Part shown: positions 36,053-45,600 of the stretch, piece after piece | Position numbering within the stretch: position 1 is the stretch's first letter | How the letters are laid out: each line of letters opens with the position of its first letter | Assembly: GCA_964543545.1 (NCBI GenBank) | Contig: CAZIYT010000002.1 | Coordinates: 992,001-1,056,000, forward strand | Source of the DNA: UBA4416 sp964543545 | Lineage (GTDB): Bacteria > Bacteroidota > Bacteroidia > B-17B0 > Aurantibacillaceae | DNA: 64,000 nucleotides | Reading direction: 5' to 3' | The notes under the pieces: generated by a model | The model's database searches: none | Told to the model about the DNA's origin: nothing | What the model saw: only the letters and a program-made list of their open reading frames with translations | Program-made: the position numbers and the translations under genes

Positions 36053-38197
36053 TTATTCGATAATCAGCTTTTTAGAAACTTTCTGGTCTCCCAGGTACAT
36101 ATTGATGACATAGACGCCCTGAGCCAAAGTACCGTTTTTGTTTACGGTATAGCTTGCCCTGTTTCCGTTCATGTTAAAGTTCTCAGACTCTTCCACAATC
36201 CTTCCTACGATATCCATCACGCTTACTTTTAGTTTCGCGCCTGAAATCGTGTTGAAATCAACGGTAGCAGAAGCGTTGGTTGGATTCGGGTAGATCATCA
36301 TATCGAGGGATTTTTCCAGCTCATTGAGGCCAACAGAGCCTGAGAGATTGATTTGGTCGATGAAGATATTATTGGAGCTACCGGCAGCAGCATCGCTCTT
36401 GAACCAGAAACGGAACTTCACGCTTGGCTTGTTATTCAAGGCTGTTAATAAGCTGGAAGGTATGGATACCTGTTTCCATTGCGCAGCTGTTGGAGAGAAA
36501 GAGGCTGCCTGCACACCGCCGGAAGCGGAAGCCATGCTGCCTATATTCGGAACACCAAGCACATTGGACCATGTACCGCCGCAATCCACACTGTACTGTA
36601 CTTTGAAGGTATCGGCCTGTGCCGTTACTTTTTTGGCATAAGCATAGTAGTAAGAGAAAGCGACGTTGGTCGTATTGGAGAAATCATAAATAGGTGTTTC
36701 GAAAATATCGATGTGGCCACCTGAGCTTGCCTGGGCGGCATTGTTCAGGAACATGCTTTGTGCGGTACTGTTGCCTCCTGTTGAAGGATTAACGGCCCAT
36801 GCCACAGAACCTGCATTGTTATTGATAACCGTGATACCGCCGGGGATCCCTGTGCCTGTTTCGAAATCATAGGTATTTGGCAATAACACACCACCGGCGC
36901 CCTGTACTACTGTAATGTAAGAGGTTTGGGTTTTGGTATTGTTTCCGGAAGGATTGGTAGCTACCAACGATACCGAATAGGTACCGGGAGCCGCATAAGT
37001 TACTACCGGAGCATTGGCAGTAGAAGTCGCAGGAGTACCGCCTTCAAAGGTCCAGGAAACGCTTCCTGAAGTACCCAGCTCACTTTCGTTGGTAAATGTC
37101 ACCGCATTTCCGGCACATACATTTTTCTTATTGGCATCGAAATTGGCAACCGGAGCGCAGGTATAGCCTGGCGTAATGCCTGTGGCAATAAGGTTGGCTG
37201 CCGACCATAAGTTATTTCTTCCGGCGGTAGCGCTGGCTGCAGCGGCTCTCATCCGTGTTACCTGCCCCTGTGTGAAGTTTTTAGGGCAGCTTGAGTAATC
37301 CATGAAGTTCTCTACATTCCATAAGTTGCCGGATCCTGAGCAGGAGTTTGAGTTACTCACCGGGCATTGGCTTAGCACGCCCTTGGTTGGAGGTGTATCG
37401 GTTACTCCATCATCGCCACAGGTACTTCCGGGGCTGTTGGTGCTTCCGAAGGTGTGACCGAGGTTGAACCAGTGGCCGATCTCATGGCTTAAAGCCCTGG
37501 TACTCAACCCGGAAAGCTCGCTGGAACGGTAAACAATGGCATCGGAATTAACGCCGGGTGAAGACCCCGGTAAATAGGTATAGCCGCCAATGTAGGTCCC
37601 ACTGGTCGTTGGGCAGGTAACACCTGTACCGTAGATACAGTTTACGATATACACATTCAGGTATTTTTCACGCGGCCAACGGTTGGTACCGGTTCCGGAA
37701 TAGTTGTAAGCGCCTCCGTTCTGGTTCCAGTAGATGCTTTCATTATCGTGGCGGATGATACCGTTGGTACAGTTTCCGTTCGGATCTCTTTTGGCCAGGG
37801 CAAATACCATTTCGGCATCCACGTAAATGGATTTAAAATTAGGGTACACGCTTCCTGTATCGGCACCTTTGCGGCCGTAATCCCTGTTTACCTGGGCAAT
37901 AGCATCGATAAATACCTGGTCGGCAATATTCTGAGGGCCCATAATATGGAATACCACCGGAATGGTATAGCTCACCGCAGCCACTCTTTGCGCCATCTGT
38001 GTTTTGGCAAGTTCTGCCTGGTATTCCTGCTCCAATTGTGATTGGATAAGGTTGTACTTAAGTTTCAGATTAGGATCTGCTTTGAAAGCCTCTTCCATCA
38101 CCTGGTAAGTGCTGCAGGGTTGCTTGTTACCGTTCTCCTGGGCAATCCCTGCAAGAAACAGGCTACTACCCAATAAGGTCAGAAATTGTTTTTTCAT
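36053..38197 (-). CDS. M43-family zinc metalloprotease with PKD domain and type A sorting domain
   Basis: A 714-residue secreted protease of the cytophagalysin/pappalysin family. After a signal peptide (LLGSSLFLAGIAQ) and a propeptide, the extended zinc motif HEIGHWFNLGH is at residues 238-248 and the Met-turn FMDYSSC follows at about 300. A PKD-type beta sandwich lies at about 355-435 (WTFEGGTPATS, YAAPGTYSVSL), then a jelly-roll-like part, and the last 80 residues carry the type A sorting domain (YPNPTNASATV, GVYVINMYLGDQ, KKLIIE), so it is a client of the SprA secretion system. It is monocistronic, with a strong terminator downstream. Substrate is unknown. Confidence 0.94.
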   Translation of the reverse strand: MKKQFLTLLGSSLFLAGIAQENGNKQPCSTYQVMEEAFKADPNLKLKYNLIQSQLEQEYQAELAKTQMAQRVAAVSYTIPVVFHIMGPQNIADQVFIDAIAQVNRDYGRKGADTGSVYPNFKSIYVDAEMVFALAKRDPNGNCTNGIIRHDNESIYWNQNGGAYNYSGTGTNRWPREKYLNVYIVNCIYGTGVTCPTTSGTYIGGYTYLPGSSPGVNSDAIVYRSSELSGLSTRALSHEIGHWFNLGHTFGSTNSPGSTCGDDGVTDTPPTKGVLSQCPVSNSNSCSGSGNLWNVENFMDYSSCPKNFTQGQVTRMRAAAASATAGRNNLWSAANLIATGITPGYTCAPVANFDANKKNVCAGNAVTFTNESELGTSGSVSWTFEGGTPATSTANAPVVTYAAPGTYSVSLVATNPSGNNTKTQTSYITVVQGAGGVLLPNTYDFETGTGIPGGITVINNNAGSVAWAVNPSTGGNSTAQSMFLNNAAQASSGGHIDIFETPIYDFSNTTNVAFSYYYAYAKKVTAQADTFKVQYSVDCGGTWSNVLGVPNIGSMASASGGVQAASFSPTAAQWKQVSIPSSLLTALNNKPSVKFRFWFKSDAAAGSSNNIFIDQINLSGSVGLNELEKSLDMMIYPNPTNASATVDFNTISGAKLKVSVMDIVGRIVEESENFNMNGNRASYTVNKNGTLAQGVYVINMYLGDQKVSKKLIIE

Positions 38198-38339
38198 TCG
38201 AGCAATTTTTTTTAATTAGAGTGTTTGAATTATAAATAGCGATTACAATATACGTAAAAATACTTAATTTAAAAACTTCAATTTTTTTACAATTTTATAA
38301 CACAGAGTAGCCCGGGGAGGCCTTAAACCTGTTTAGAGT

Positions 38340-39266
38340 CTATTTTTTAGCGTTACTTTCTTTGGTGTTCAGGGCCATCATCTGGCGGAGTGTCTTTTCC
38401 ATCCCGTCCACACTACCATCGAGGAAGATCACATTGCCTTTCCCCTGCTCGGCGAAGTTCTTCACGGCTTCGGTCCACATGCTGAATAAGATCAGGGAGG
38501 TATCCAAATCCGATTCCTTCATTTGTTTAGCTGCTTCCGCCATACCGCGGGCCACTTCCTCCCGGAAAAGGGCAATCCCCTGCCCGCGCATCTGTGCCGC
38601 TTCTTTTTCGGCAGTCGCCGAGATCTTGATAAAATTACCTTCGGCTTCCGCCGCTTTGGTCCTGGTGATCAGTAAAGCCTGGCCTTCGTTCTCGGCAGCT
38701 GCCTTTAAGTTATTGCTGGCCACTACTTTAGCCATAGAGCGCATCACCTCTTCGTCAAAGGTAATATCGTTGAGCTGCAGGTCGATGAGGTGATAGCCCC
38801 ACTCTTCCAGCATCATATCCAGCTGTTCTTTCACGGCTTCCACAATATCCCTTCTCAGCGACAATACTTCCGATTGCTTTTTGGTAGCCACAAAGGCCCT
38901 CACCGAGCCTTCGATGGAGCGCACCAGGGCTTGCATGAGGTTTCGCTCATCTATAAATTTAAAGGCTACATTTTTAATGGATTCTTCATTTTGGTTGATC
39001 ACCGCATAGAGCAGCATGGCCGTGAAATTCACGTTGGCCTGGTCGATCGTCACGGCCTGGAAGCCCAGCTCCACACTCTTATTCTGAATGGAGATCTTTT
39101 TATATACTTTTTCGATGAACGGGATCTTCATGTTCAATCCCGGGGACAAAATCCTCTTGTATTTCCCAAAAACGGTAATGACCGCCACAGTTCCCTGCTG
39201 AACCGTTACAAAGGACAAGAACACCAGCAGCAAAGCCAGCACGGAGAATGTAATAATAAATGGCAT
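38340..39266 (-). CDS. SPFH/band 7 (stomatin-like) membrane protein
   Basis: A 308-residue protein with one N-terminal transmembrane helix (FIITFSVLALLLVFLSFV), an SPFH domain at about 22-190 (QGTVAVITVFGKYKRILSPG, then the stomatin-type LQLNDITFDEEV), and a long Ala/Glu/Lys coiled coil to about 265. Proteins of this slipin/HflK-like group form ring-shaped membrane microdomain scaffolds. No NfeD partner gene is next to it, so a specific pathway cannot be given. It is divergent from the TPR gene; the shared 63-base spacer contains TAAATTTA, a palindrome one base off the -7 consensus in both directions. Confidence 0.92.
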   Translation of the reverse strand: MPFIITFSVLALLLVFLSFVTVQQGTVAVITVFGKYKRILSPGLNMKIPFIEKVYKKISIQNKSVELGFQAVTIDQANVNFTAMLLYAVINQNEESIKNVAFKFIDERNLMQALVRSIEGSVRAFVATKKQSEVLSLRRDIVEAVKEQLDMMLEEWGYHLIDLQLNDITFDEEVMRSMAKVVASNNLKAAAENEGQALLITRTKAAEAEGNFIKISATAEKEAAQMRGQGIALFREEVARGMAEAAKQMKESDLDTSLILFSMWTEAVKNFAEQGKGNVIFLDGSVDGMEKTLRQMMALNTKESNAKK

Positions 39267-39329
39267 AGTTTTATATTTAAAATTGTTTGTGTAAATTTAG
39301 TCATCCATTCTTAAAAACAAAACAACCCA

Positions 39330-40388
39330 TTGAATAACTTGTTTAAATGGCTTAGCCTTACCTTACTGATCCTGTTACAGATACAGGTTGCCGCCCAAAA
39401 AGACACAGCAAAAAGCGCCACACCCGAGGTGGACCTGTATAAAGCAGCGATGAAGCTGATGGATTCTTCGAAATACGAAGAGGCCATTGTGCCTTTGAAA
39501 AAAGCGGTGAAGCTAAAAGCCGACTACATAGAAGCCTGGAATAAAATGACCCAGGCAAAAATCAAGCTTAAGGATTTTAAAGGCGCTGAAAAAGATGCGA
39601 AGGCGGCGTTAAAAATAGCGCCCGATAATTTTGAAGCCCGTAAGAACCAGGCCATTGTATACTACGAAAGCCAGAAGTTCAAGGAAGCCAAAGCCGCCAT
39701 TGATTCGGCCATGGTGCTCAATAAGGACGACGCCGAGCTGTTTTACTACCGGGGCAGGCTCATGTTTGACGGAAAAGCCTATAAGCAGGCCCAGGATGCG
39801 GCCAACGAGGCCATCGACCTCAGGCCGAATTACCTGGAGGCCATGCTGCTGAAGGCCGACGCCCGCTTTGAGCTGAAAGAATACTTGTATGCCATCCGGG
39901 AAATAGATGCTGCCATGAAAGTCATGCCGGCCGACAAGCCGGTATACAGCGCTTATAAGACGCGTGCCAAGGCCCGTTTTGAAACCAAGGATTATAAGAA
40001 CGCCGTCAACGACTGGAACGTATTCCTCGAAGCTTTTCCGGAAGATGAAGAGGCCCTCATTGCCCGGGGCGCCTGCAAAATAGAGTCTGCCGACAACAGT
40101 GGCGCCATTGCCGACCTCGACCAGGCCATTAAGCTCAATCCCAAAAACCCCGTAAGCTATAACTACCGCGGCGTAGCCAAAGGCGAGAACAAGCAATTTG
40201 TAGAGGCCCTGAAAGACCTTGATTATGCCATCAAGCTGAAATTTGATTATGGCGCTGCCTTCGTCAACCGGGCTGCTATTAAGTTTGCGAGTAAGGACAA
40301 GCGTGGCGCCTGCGAAGACCTGAACAAGGCCGATAGCCTCGGCGATGAAATGGCCGTGAAGCTCATCGAACGCTACTGTAAAAATTAG
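39330..40388 (+). CDS. TPR-repeat secreted protein
   Basis: A 352-residue protein with a signal peptide (LSLTLLILLQIQVAAQ) and about eight tetratricopeptide repeats filling the rest, for example YEEAIVPLKKAVKLKADYIEAW and SGAIADLDQAIKLNPKNPVSY (shown in part of each repeat pattern A..xL..A..L.P). TPR solenoids bind other proteins; no partner is evident. The start is TTG at 39330, as no ATG in frame precedes the signal peptide. The last segment (RGACEDLNKADSLGD) is the usual Bacteroidota TPR end. Confidence 0.88.
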   Translation: MNNLFKWLSLTLLILLQIQVAAQKDTAKSATPEVDLYKAAMKLMDSSKYEEAIVPLKKAVKLKADYIEAWNKMTQAKIKLKDFKGAEKDAKAALKIAPDNFEARKNQAIVYYESQKFKEAKAAIDSAMVLNKDDAELFYYRGRLMFDGKAYKQAQDAANEAIDLRPNYLEAMLLKADARFELKEYLYAIREIDAAMKVMPADKPVYSAYKTRAKARFETKDYKNAVNDWNVFLEAFPEDEEALIARGACKIESADNSGAIADLDQAIKLNPKNPVSYNYRGVAKGENKQFVEALKDLDYAIKLKFDYGAAFVNRAAIKFASKDKRGACEDLNKADSLGDEMAVKLIERYCKN

Positions 40389-40423
40389 CCGCTTTTGAGG
40401 AATTTTCTCTTTCCTGTTTTTTT

Positions 40424-40497
40424 AATTACGAACTCACACGAATATCCCAATCCGTGTTTATCGTTAGATTTGTATATTCGTATCACTATTCGTAATT
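40424..40497. repeat. 74-bp inverted repeat upstream of queD
   Basis: The left arm AATTACGAA...ACGAATAT (40424-40445) pairs with the right arm ATATTCGT...TTCGTAATT (ending 40497). The element carries TAGATTTG at 40465-40472, an exact -7 promoter match. Similar ACGAAT-rich elements are known to me from other genomes of this phylum, unverified. Confidence 0.65.
40465..40472 (+). promoter_or_regulatory. TAGATTTG -7 promoter element inside the repeat, for queD
   Basis: Exact TAnnTTTG match 31 bases before ATG 40504, in the loop part of the 40424-40497 palindrome. A mobile-type repeat may therefore supply the queD promoter. Confidence 0.45.
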
Positions 40498-40503
40498 CTT
40501 CTG

Positions 40504-40914
40504 ATGAAAACCGCTATCTACAGAAAAGCCCACTTTAATGCCGCGCACAGGCTCCATAATCCCGCTTTCGATGCTAAAACCAACGAGGAGGTGTTTGGCT
40601 TGTGCAATAATCCCAATTACCATGGCCACAACTATGAGCTGATTGTGAAGCTGACAGGCCACGTGGATCCTCAAACGGGCTATGTGTATGATATGAAATT
40701 GCTCAACGGGCTCATCAAGCAGGAAATTACCGAACGCTTCGATCATAAGAACCTGAACCTCGATACCGAAGAATTTAAGAACCTTAATCCCACGGCCGAA
40801 AATATTGCGAGGATCATTTATGAATTGCTGCGCCAAAAAATTGATCCTGCCTTCGACCTGGAGATCACCCTCTATGAAACGCCCCGCAACTATGTGGTGT
40901 ACCCGGTGGCCTAA
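40504..40914 (+). CDS. queD: 6-carboxytetrahydropterin synthase
   Basis: This 136-residue enzyme converts dihydroneopterin triphosphate to 6-carboxytetrahydropterin, the second step to queuosine and other 7-deazapurines. The zinc ligands are His15 (NAAHRLH) and His40/His42 in NNPNYHGHNY; the catalytic Cys34 lies in FGLCNNP. FDHKNLN and the final ETPRNYVVYPV are the usual family parts. Its end overlaps the start of the dipeptidase gene by 23 bases. A queuosine-precursor transporter is encoded 1 kb away on the other strand (41903-42586). Confidence 0.93.
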   Translation: MKTAIYRKAHFNAAHRLHNPAFDAKTNEEVFGLCNNPNYHGHNYELIVKLTGHVDPQTGYVYDMKLLNGLIKQEITERFDHKNLNLDTEEFKNLNPTAENIARIIYELLRQKIDPAFDLEITLYETPRNYVVYPVA

Positions 40915-41659
40915 AGCGGTTCTGCTGTGGGCAATGCTGGCTCCTTGCTGGATGGCCTGCGAAGAGCGGCAGGCCTCGCAGATAACAGAAGCCACTATCA
41001 CAGATACAAGCCAGACCCGGAAAGCCTTAGCGGCTCCACCGGCCGATACTTCTGAGCTGGAGCATTACCTCATCAGCAGGCAGCTGGTCAATGTCCAGGA
41101 GCTGGAGCCTTCTATCCGGGTGGATCTGCTCTATGCCAGCGACCGGAATTTTCTTCACAAAGTCATCTACAAAGACCTTAGCAAATGTTACCTGCCCTGC
41201 CAGGTGGCCATTAAGCTCTGTAATGCCGAATATTTCCTGAACCGCGCCTACCCTCACTACCACATTGTGGTATTCGATGCGGTGCGCCCGCTGCACATCC
41301 AGCAGCAACTATGGGATGAGCTCGATATGCCGGCCTGGAAAAAAATCAACTACCTGGCCAACCCGGCCGACATCTCCCTTCATAATTACGGCGCTGCCGT
41401 GGATGTGGGGATCATCCTTGAAAATGACAGCTTACTGGACATGGGCACAGCGTTCGACAGCTTCAACGAGCTGAGCCAGCCCAAACATGAAGCGCGTTTC
41501 CTGGCAGAAGGCACTTTGTCGCAGGAGGCATATAACAACAGGCTCATCCTGCGCCGGGCCATGCTGCGGGCAGGCTTCAGCATGATGTATACGGAATGGT
41601 GGCACTTCAATGCCACCAACAAGACAACGGCTGCGGCGCGCTATGGTTTGATTGAATGA
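40892..41659 (+). CDS. VanX-like M15 family D-alanyl-D-alanine dipeptidase, lipoprotein
   Basis: A zinc peptidase of about 255 residues that should cut D-Ala-D-Ala or related wall peptides in the periplasm. The motifs are VVFDAVRPLHIQQQLW (the conserved Arg), SLHNYGAAVD at about residue 161 (SxHxxGxAxD, two zinc ligands) and EWWHF at about 234 (catalytic Glu and third ligand). The start at 40892 gives a lipoprotein signal LLWAMLAPCWMAC; a longer start at 40874 is possible. Overlap with queD implies co-translation, although the pathways are unrelated. Not evidence of vancomycin resistance: chromosomal homologues are common. Confidence 0.92.
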   Translation: MWCTRWPKAVLLWAMLAPCWMACEERQASQITEATITDTSQTRKALAAPPADTSELEHYLISRQLVNVQELEPSIRVDLLYASDRNFLHKVIYKDLSKCYLPCQVAIKLCNAEYFLNRAYPHYHIVVFDAVRPLHIQQQLWDELDMPAWKKINYLANPADISLHNYGAAVDVGIILENDSLLDMGTAFDSFNELSQPKHEARFLAEGTLSQEAYNNRLILRRAMLRAGFSMMYTEWWHFNATNKTTAAARYGLIE

Positions 41660-41690
41660 GAAGCAGTGGCCTGCGGATCCCTCCAAAAGG

Positions 41691-41811
41691 AACCATATAA
41701 GGCATATAAGTGCATTTAAGAAAAGGCAAGAAATCCATACGACATAAAAAAGAGAAGTTGCTTATCGTCTATCTAATCCTCCTTATATGTCCTTCTATGT
41801 CTTATATGGTT
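41691..41811. repeat. 121-bp MITE-like inverted repeat
   Basis: The left end AACCATATAAGGCATATAAG (41691-41710) is the reverse complement, with few changes, of the right end ...CTTATATGGTT (41801-41811) and its preceding CTTATATG unit. The middle has no gene. The right arm matches the repeat at 1599-1651. It sits between the convergent dipeptidase and transporter genes. Confidence 0.65.
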
Positions 41812-41839
41812 AAAATTTAAAATAAGAACCCCATGGCTT

Positions 41840-41892
41840 CCCTGTGCCTCCGTGGTGATCTGTTCTCTCTCTGCGTCTTAGCGCCTTTGCGG
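41840..41892. repeat. Dispersed CTCTGCG...CTTTGCG repeat, copy 2
   Basis: CTCTCTCTGCGTCTTAGCGC followed by CTTTGCGG, preceded by CCTGTGCCTCCGTGG. Same family as 2893-2930 and 52573-52613. Confidence 0.5.
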
Positions 41893-41902
41893 GATCTTTG
41901 CC

Positions 41903-42586
41903 CTACGATTTGTCTGCGTGGTTAACTACAGCCGGCTGATCCTTCGCCATGTATTTATTGATGAGGAAATGCCCGAGGTAGATCAGCGGAATCAAGGCCA
42001 GGGCGATGAGGAGCTTAAAGGCATAACCCCAGGAGGCATTCACGGCAAATTGTTCCAGGGTCCATTTTCCGGGAATGACAAAGGCGATGAACTGAACAAT
42101 AAAGGTATCGATGAGCTGGCTCACAACGGTGCTTCCGGTTGCCCTCAGCCAGATGTGCTTGTTTCCGGTCATGTGCTTAAAGACCCAGAAGATATAAACG
42201 TCGACCAGCTGCGAGACAAAAAAGGCCGTGACGCTCCCGACAATGATCCATTGCGACTGCCCGAAGACCGTTTCGAAAGCGCCGTCGGATACGGGTGAAA
42301 AAGCCACCGCCCGGGTGTGAATGGCAATGCTGAGCAGGATGAAGGTAAATGAAATAAGCCCTACCGTAATGTAGGTGAGCTTCCGCACACCGTCTTTTCC
42401 GAAATGCTCGTTGATGAGATCTGTTAAAATAAACACCATGGGCCACATAATAATGCTGATGCTTTGCGTGAACAGCCCGAAGTACTGCACCAGCTTCCCG
42501 CCGATGAGCTCGGCCACGATGGCATTGGTAATGAAAAAACCCGCTAATACCAGGAATACCAGGTCTTTTTTGCTTTTGAAGTTCAC
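41903..42586 (-). CDS. Queuosine precursor transporter (YhhQ/VUT family)
   Basis: A 227-residue inner-membrane protein with about six transmembrane segments that takes up queuosine precursors such as preQ0 or preQ1. The family pattern is visible in ITNAIVAELIGGKLVQYFG, MWPMVFILTDLINEHFG (the conserved Asp-Leu-Ile-Asn-Glu) and VSQLVDVYIFWVFKHMTG, plus a later VVSQLIDTFIVQFIAF. The start is GTG 42586, with a near -7 element (TAATCTTG, minus strand, 42606-42613). I found no preQ1 riboswitch upstream. Functionally linked to queD at 40504. Confidence 0.92.
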   Translation of the reverse strand: MNFKSKKDLVFLVLAGFFITNAIVAELIGGKLVQYFGLFTQSISIIMWPMVFILTDLINEHFGKDGVRKLTYITVGLISFTFILLSIAIHTRAVAFSPVSDGAFETVFGQSQWIIVGSVTAFFVSQLVDVYIFWVFKHMTGNKHIWLRATGSTVVSQLIDTFIVQFIAFVIPGKWTLEQFAVNASWGYAFKLLIALALIPLIYLGHFLINKYMAKDQPAVVNHADKS

Positions 42587-42664
42587 CCTTTCTGTGTTTG
42601 TTTTGCAAGATTAGGAAAAATCCGTTTAGGTTTACACATTTTTAGTAATTTTAGAACGCCTTAA

Positions 42665-45600
42665 ATGACCCTGAAGACAGCTCACATAAAATCCTTTGCC
42701 TTTCTGCTATGGGCAATTCTCCTGTTACCGCAGCTGACAAGCTCGCAGAACCTTAAATTCAAGCGTCTGAGTGTGGATGAAGGCTTATCGACCGTGAGCG
42801 TCAATACTATTTTCCAGGATTCACAGGATTTTATCTGGATAGGAACGCAGGACGGCCTCAATCGCTACGATGGTTATCATATCAAGACTTACAAAACAGA
42901 CCAGTACGACCCGGCCTCTATTTCTTCCAATTACATTAACTGCCTCTACGAAGACAAGCATCAGAATATCTATGTCGGTACCGACGATGGGGGCTTATCG
43001 GTATTCAACAAACGCACCGAAAAGTTCATCAGCTACCGCCATAGCAATGAAAAGCATTCAATCTCCAACAACTCAGTCCGCTCAATCGTAGAGTTCAACA
43101 GCAATGAGTTGCTGGTGGCTACGGAAAACGAAGTGAACCTCTTCAATACGACCTCCAAAAAGTTTGAAGTGATTCCCTGCATGGATTCGCTCGACCCGGT
43201 CAATCTGAAATCCATTTATAAGGATTCTCAGAACCGGATCTACATTGCTTCTTTAGGCAATGGTTTATATGAGTTCGATGTGAGAGCAAAACAGCTGATT
43301 CATCATCCTCTGGACAAAATCGCGGCAGGAAAATCCAATACGACAGGCATCGTTGAAAAAAACAGCATGCGCTGCATCACTGAAGTAAACGGTAAGATCT
43401 GGTGTGGAACTGACAATGGCATTCTTGTGTTCGATCCGCAAACCAACCGATTCATTGAAACCATCAATCTGGGAGCTGATGCCAAATACAACAACAGGAT
43501 CATTTCATTCAGTACGATCCAGGATTCCAATTATGTATGGATAGGTACCTGGAGCGGACTGGTAAAATATGTCATCAACAGCAATTCCTATACGTTTTCT
43601 ACGACCGACCAGGCTAATCCAACTTCTTTATCAGATAATAAAATTTCGCACCTGTTTATCGACAACCGTAAAAATCTTTGGGTAGCGACTCAGGACAAGG
43701 GCATCAACATTTATTTCATCTCTTCCAATAAATTCCCCTTATGGGATTTCCACAGCGGGATCAGCAACGATTTTATTTATTCGATCCTGCAAACAGCCGA
43801 TGGCACCTATTGGGTAGGCACGGCCGAAGGTTTTTATAAAAAACCGAATAAGGATAAAAAATATACCGATATTACAGCTATACTCAAAAAACACAGGGCC
43901 AATGGTGTGCTGAGCCTCCTCGAGGATTTGGAAGGACGGATCTGGATAGGCACCTTCGGACAGGGGATTATTATTTATGATCCAAAAAATAATTCATCCA
44001 AAACCATACTTGGCGACAACAATCTTGGAGGAACGGTACTAAAGCTTATCCAGACCAAAAACGGCGCTATTTGGGCGGGCACCTTTGGTGACGGACTTTA
44101 CGCGATCAATCCGAATACACTGACGGTAAGACGCTTCACCACCAACCAGGGCCTGCCTTCCGACAAAATCAATACCATTTATGAAGATCCGAAGGACAAC
44201 AGCCTGTGGGTAGGAACGGCCGGCGGAGGTTTGTGCGTGCTCGATTTTGTAACCAGTATCGATAGGCCTATCATTAAATTATACCAGCACCAGGATGCTA
44301 AAAATTCTATCAGCTCCAACAGCGTTAATCATATTTTCCGCGACCCGGCGGGCTACTATTGGATAGCGACCAACTACGGGCTTAACAAGTTCGATCCGGC
44401 AAAAAAACAATTCCTCGTGTATACCGAAAAAGACGGCTTGCTCAACAGCTACATCTACGCAGCTATTCCGGACAACGAGGGAAATTTATGGCTGCCTTCC
44501 AATTTCGGCCTCACCAAGTTCAATCCCAATATTCCGAACGAGAACGGCTCTGCTTTCAGGAATTACAATACCAAAGACGGAATTCAGGCGCGGGAGTTCA
44601 ACCTGGGCGCCTACTACCAGGCCAAGGACGGCACCATCCTCGTTGGCGGAATCTCGGGCATCAATTATTTTAATCCAAAAGACATTAAGGAAAGTACGGT
44701 AACACCGAATACCTTTATCTATTCCTTCTCCAGGCAGGGCAAGGAGATCAAAACCGATAGCAGCATTCTTTACCTGAAGGAGATCAGGTTGGAACATAAG
44801 GAGAACTATTTCACCTTCGAAGTCGTTGCGCTGGATTATCAATCATCGGGCAAGAACAAGTTCATGTACAAGCTTGAAGGCTATGACAACGATTGGTCCT
44901 CCCCATCGGATGTGCGCTTCGTTTCCTATACCGAGCTTCCGGGGGGTGATTATACCTTTAAAATAAAAGCTACCAACAGCGATGGTGTATGGAGCGAAAA
45001 GCCCTTTGAGCTGAAAATCACGGTGATTCCACCCTGGTGGCGCACTACCTGGTTCTACATCGTAGGCACCCTTCTGCTCTTTGCACTGATCATTGGCTTT
45101 TCGAGCTACCGCACCAACGCGGTGAAAAAGGAAAATAAGATCCTCGAAAATAAGGTGGCCGAACGGACACGCGAGCTCGCGGAGAAGAACCAGGACATTA
45201 CCAGCAGTATTGAATACGCCAAGCGGATCCAGGAAGCCATCCTTCCATCGCGCGACCTGATCTTTTCGAAGCTGAAAAACGCCTTCATTTTATACAGGCC
45301 CAAAGACATTGTGAGCGGCGACTTCTATTGGTTTGGAGAGAAGGACAACTACAAGATCATTGCATCCGTAGACTGTACCGGGCACGGCGTACCGGGCGCA
45401 TTTATGAGTATGATCGGGCACAATCTATTAAACCAGATTGTTTCCGAAAAAGGGAATTTCGATCCGGGCACCATCCTCAACGAGCTGCACAAAGGCGTGC
45501 AGGCGGCCCTCAAACAAGGGCAGAATGAAATAGATACCAACGACGGCATGGATATTTCCATCCTGTCCATTAATACCGATACGCTTGAAGGCTTATGGGC

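Noticed and set aside
40892..41659. Vancomycin-resistance determinant
   Set aside because: The VanX-like gene has no vanH/vanA neighbours and has a lipoprotein signal; it is an ordinary envelope dipeptidase.
42587..42664. preQ1 riboswitch before the queuosine-precursor transporter
   Set aside because: The short leader has no H-type pseudoknot pattern (C-rich loop plus A-rich tail) that I can recognise.
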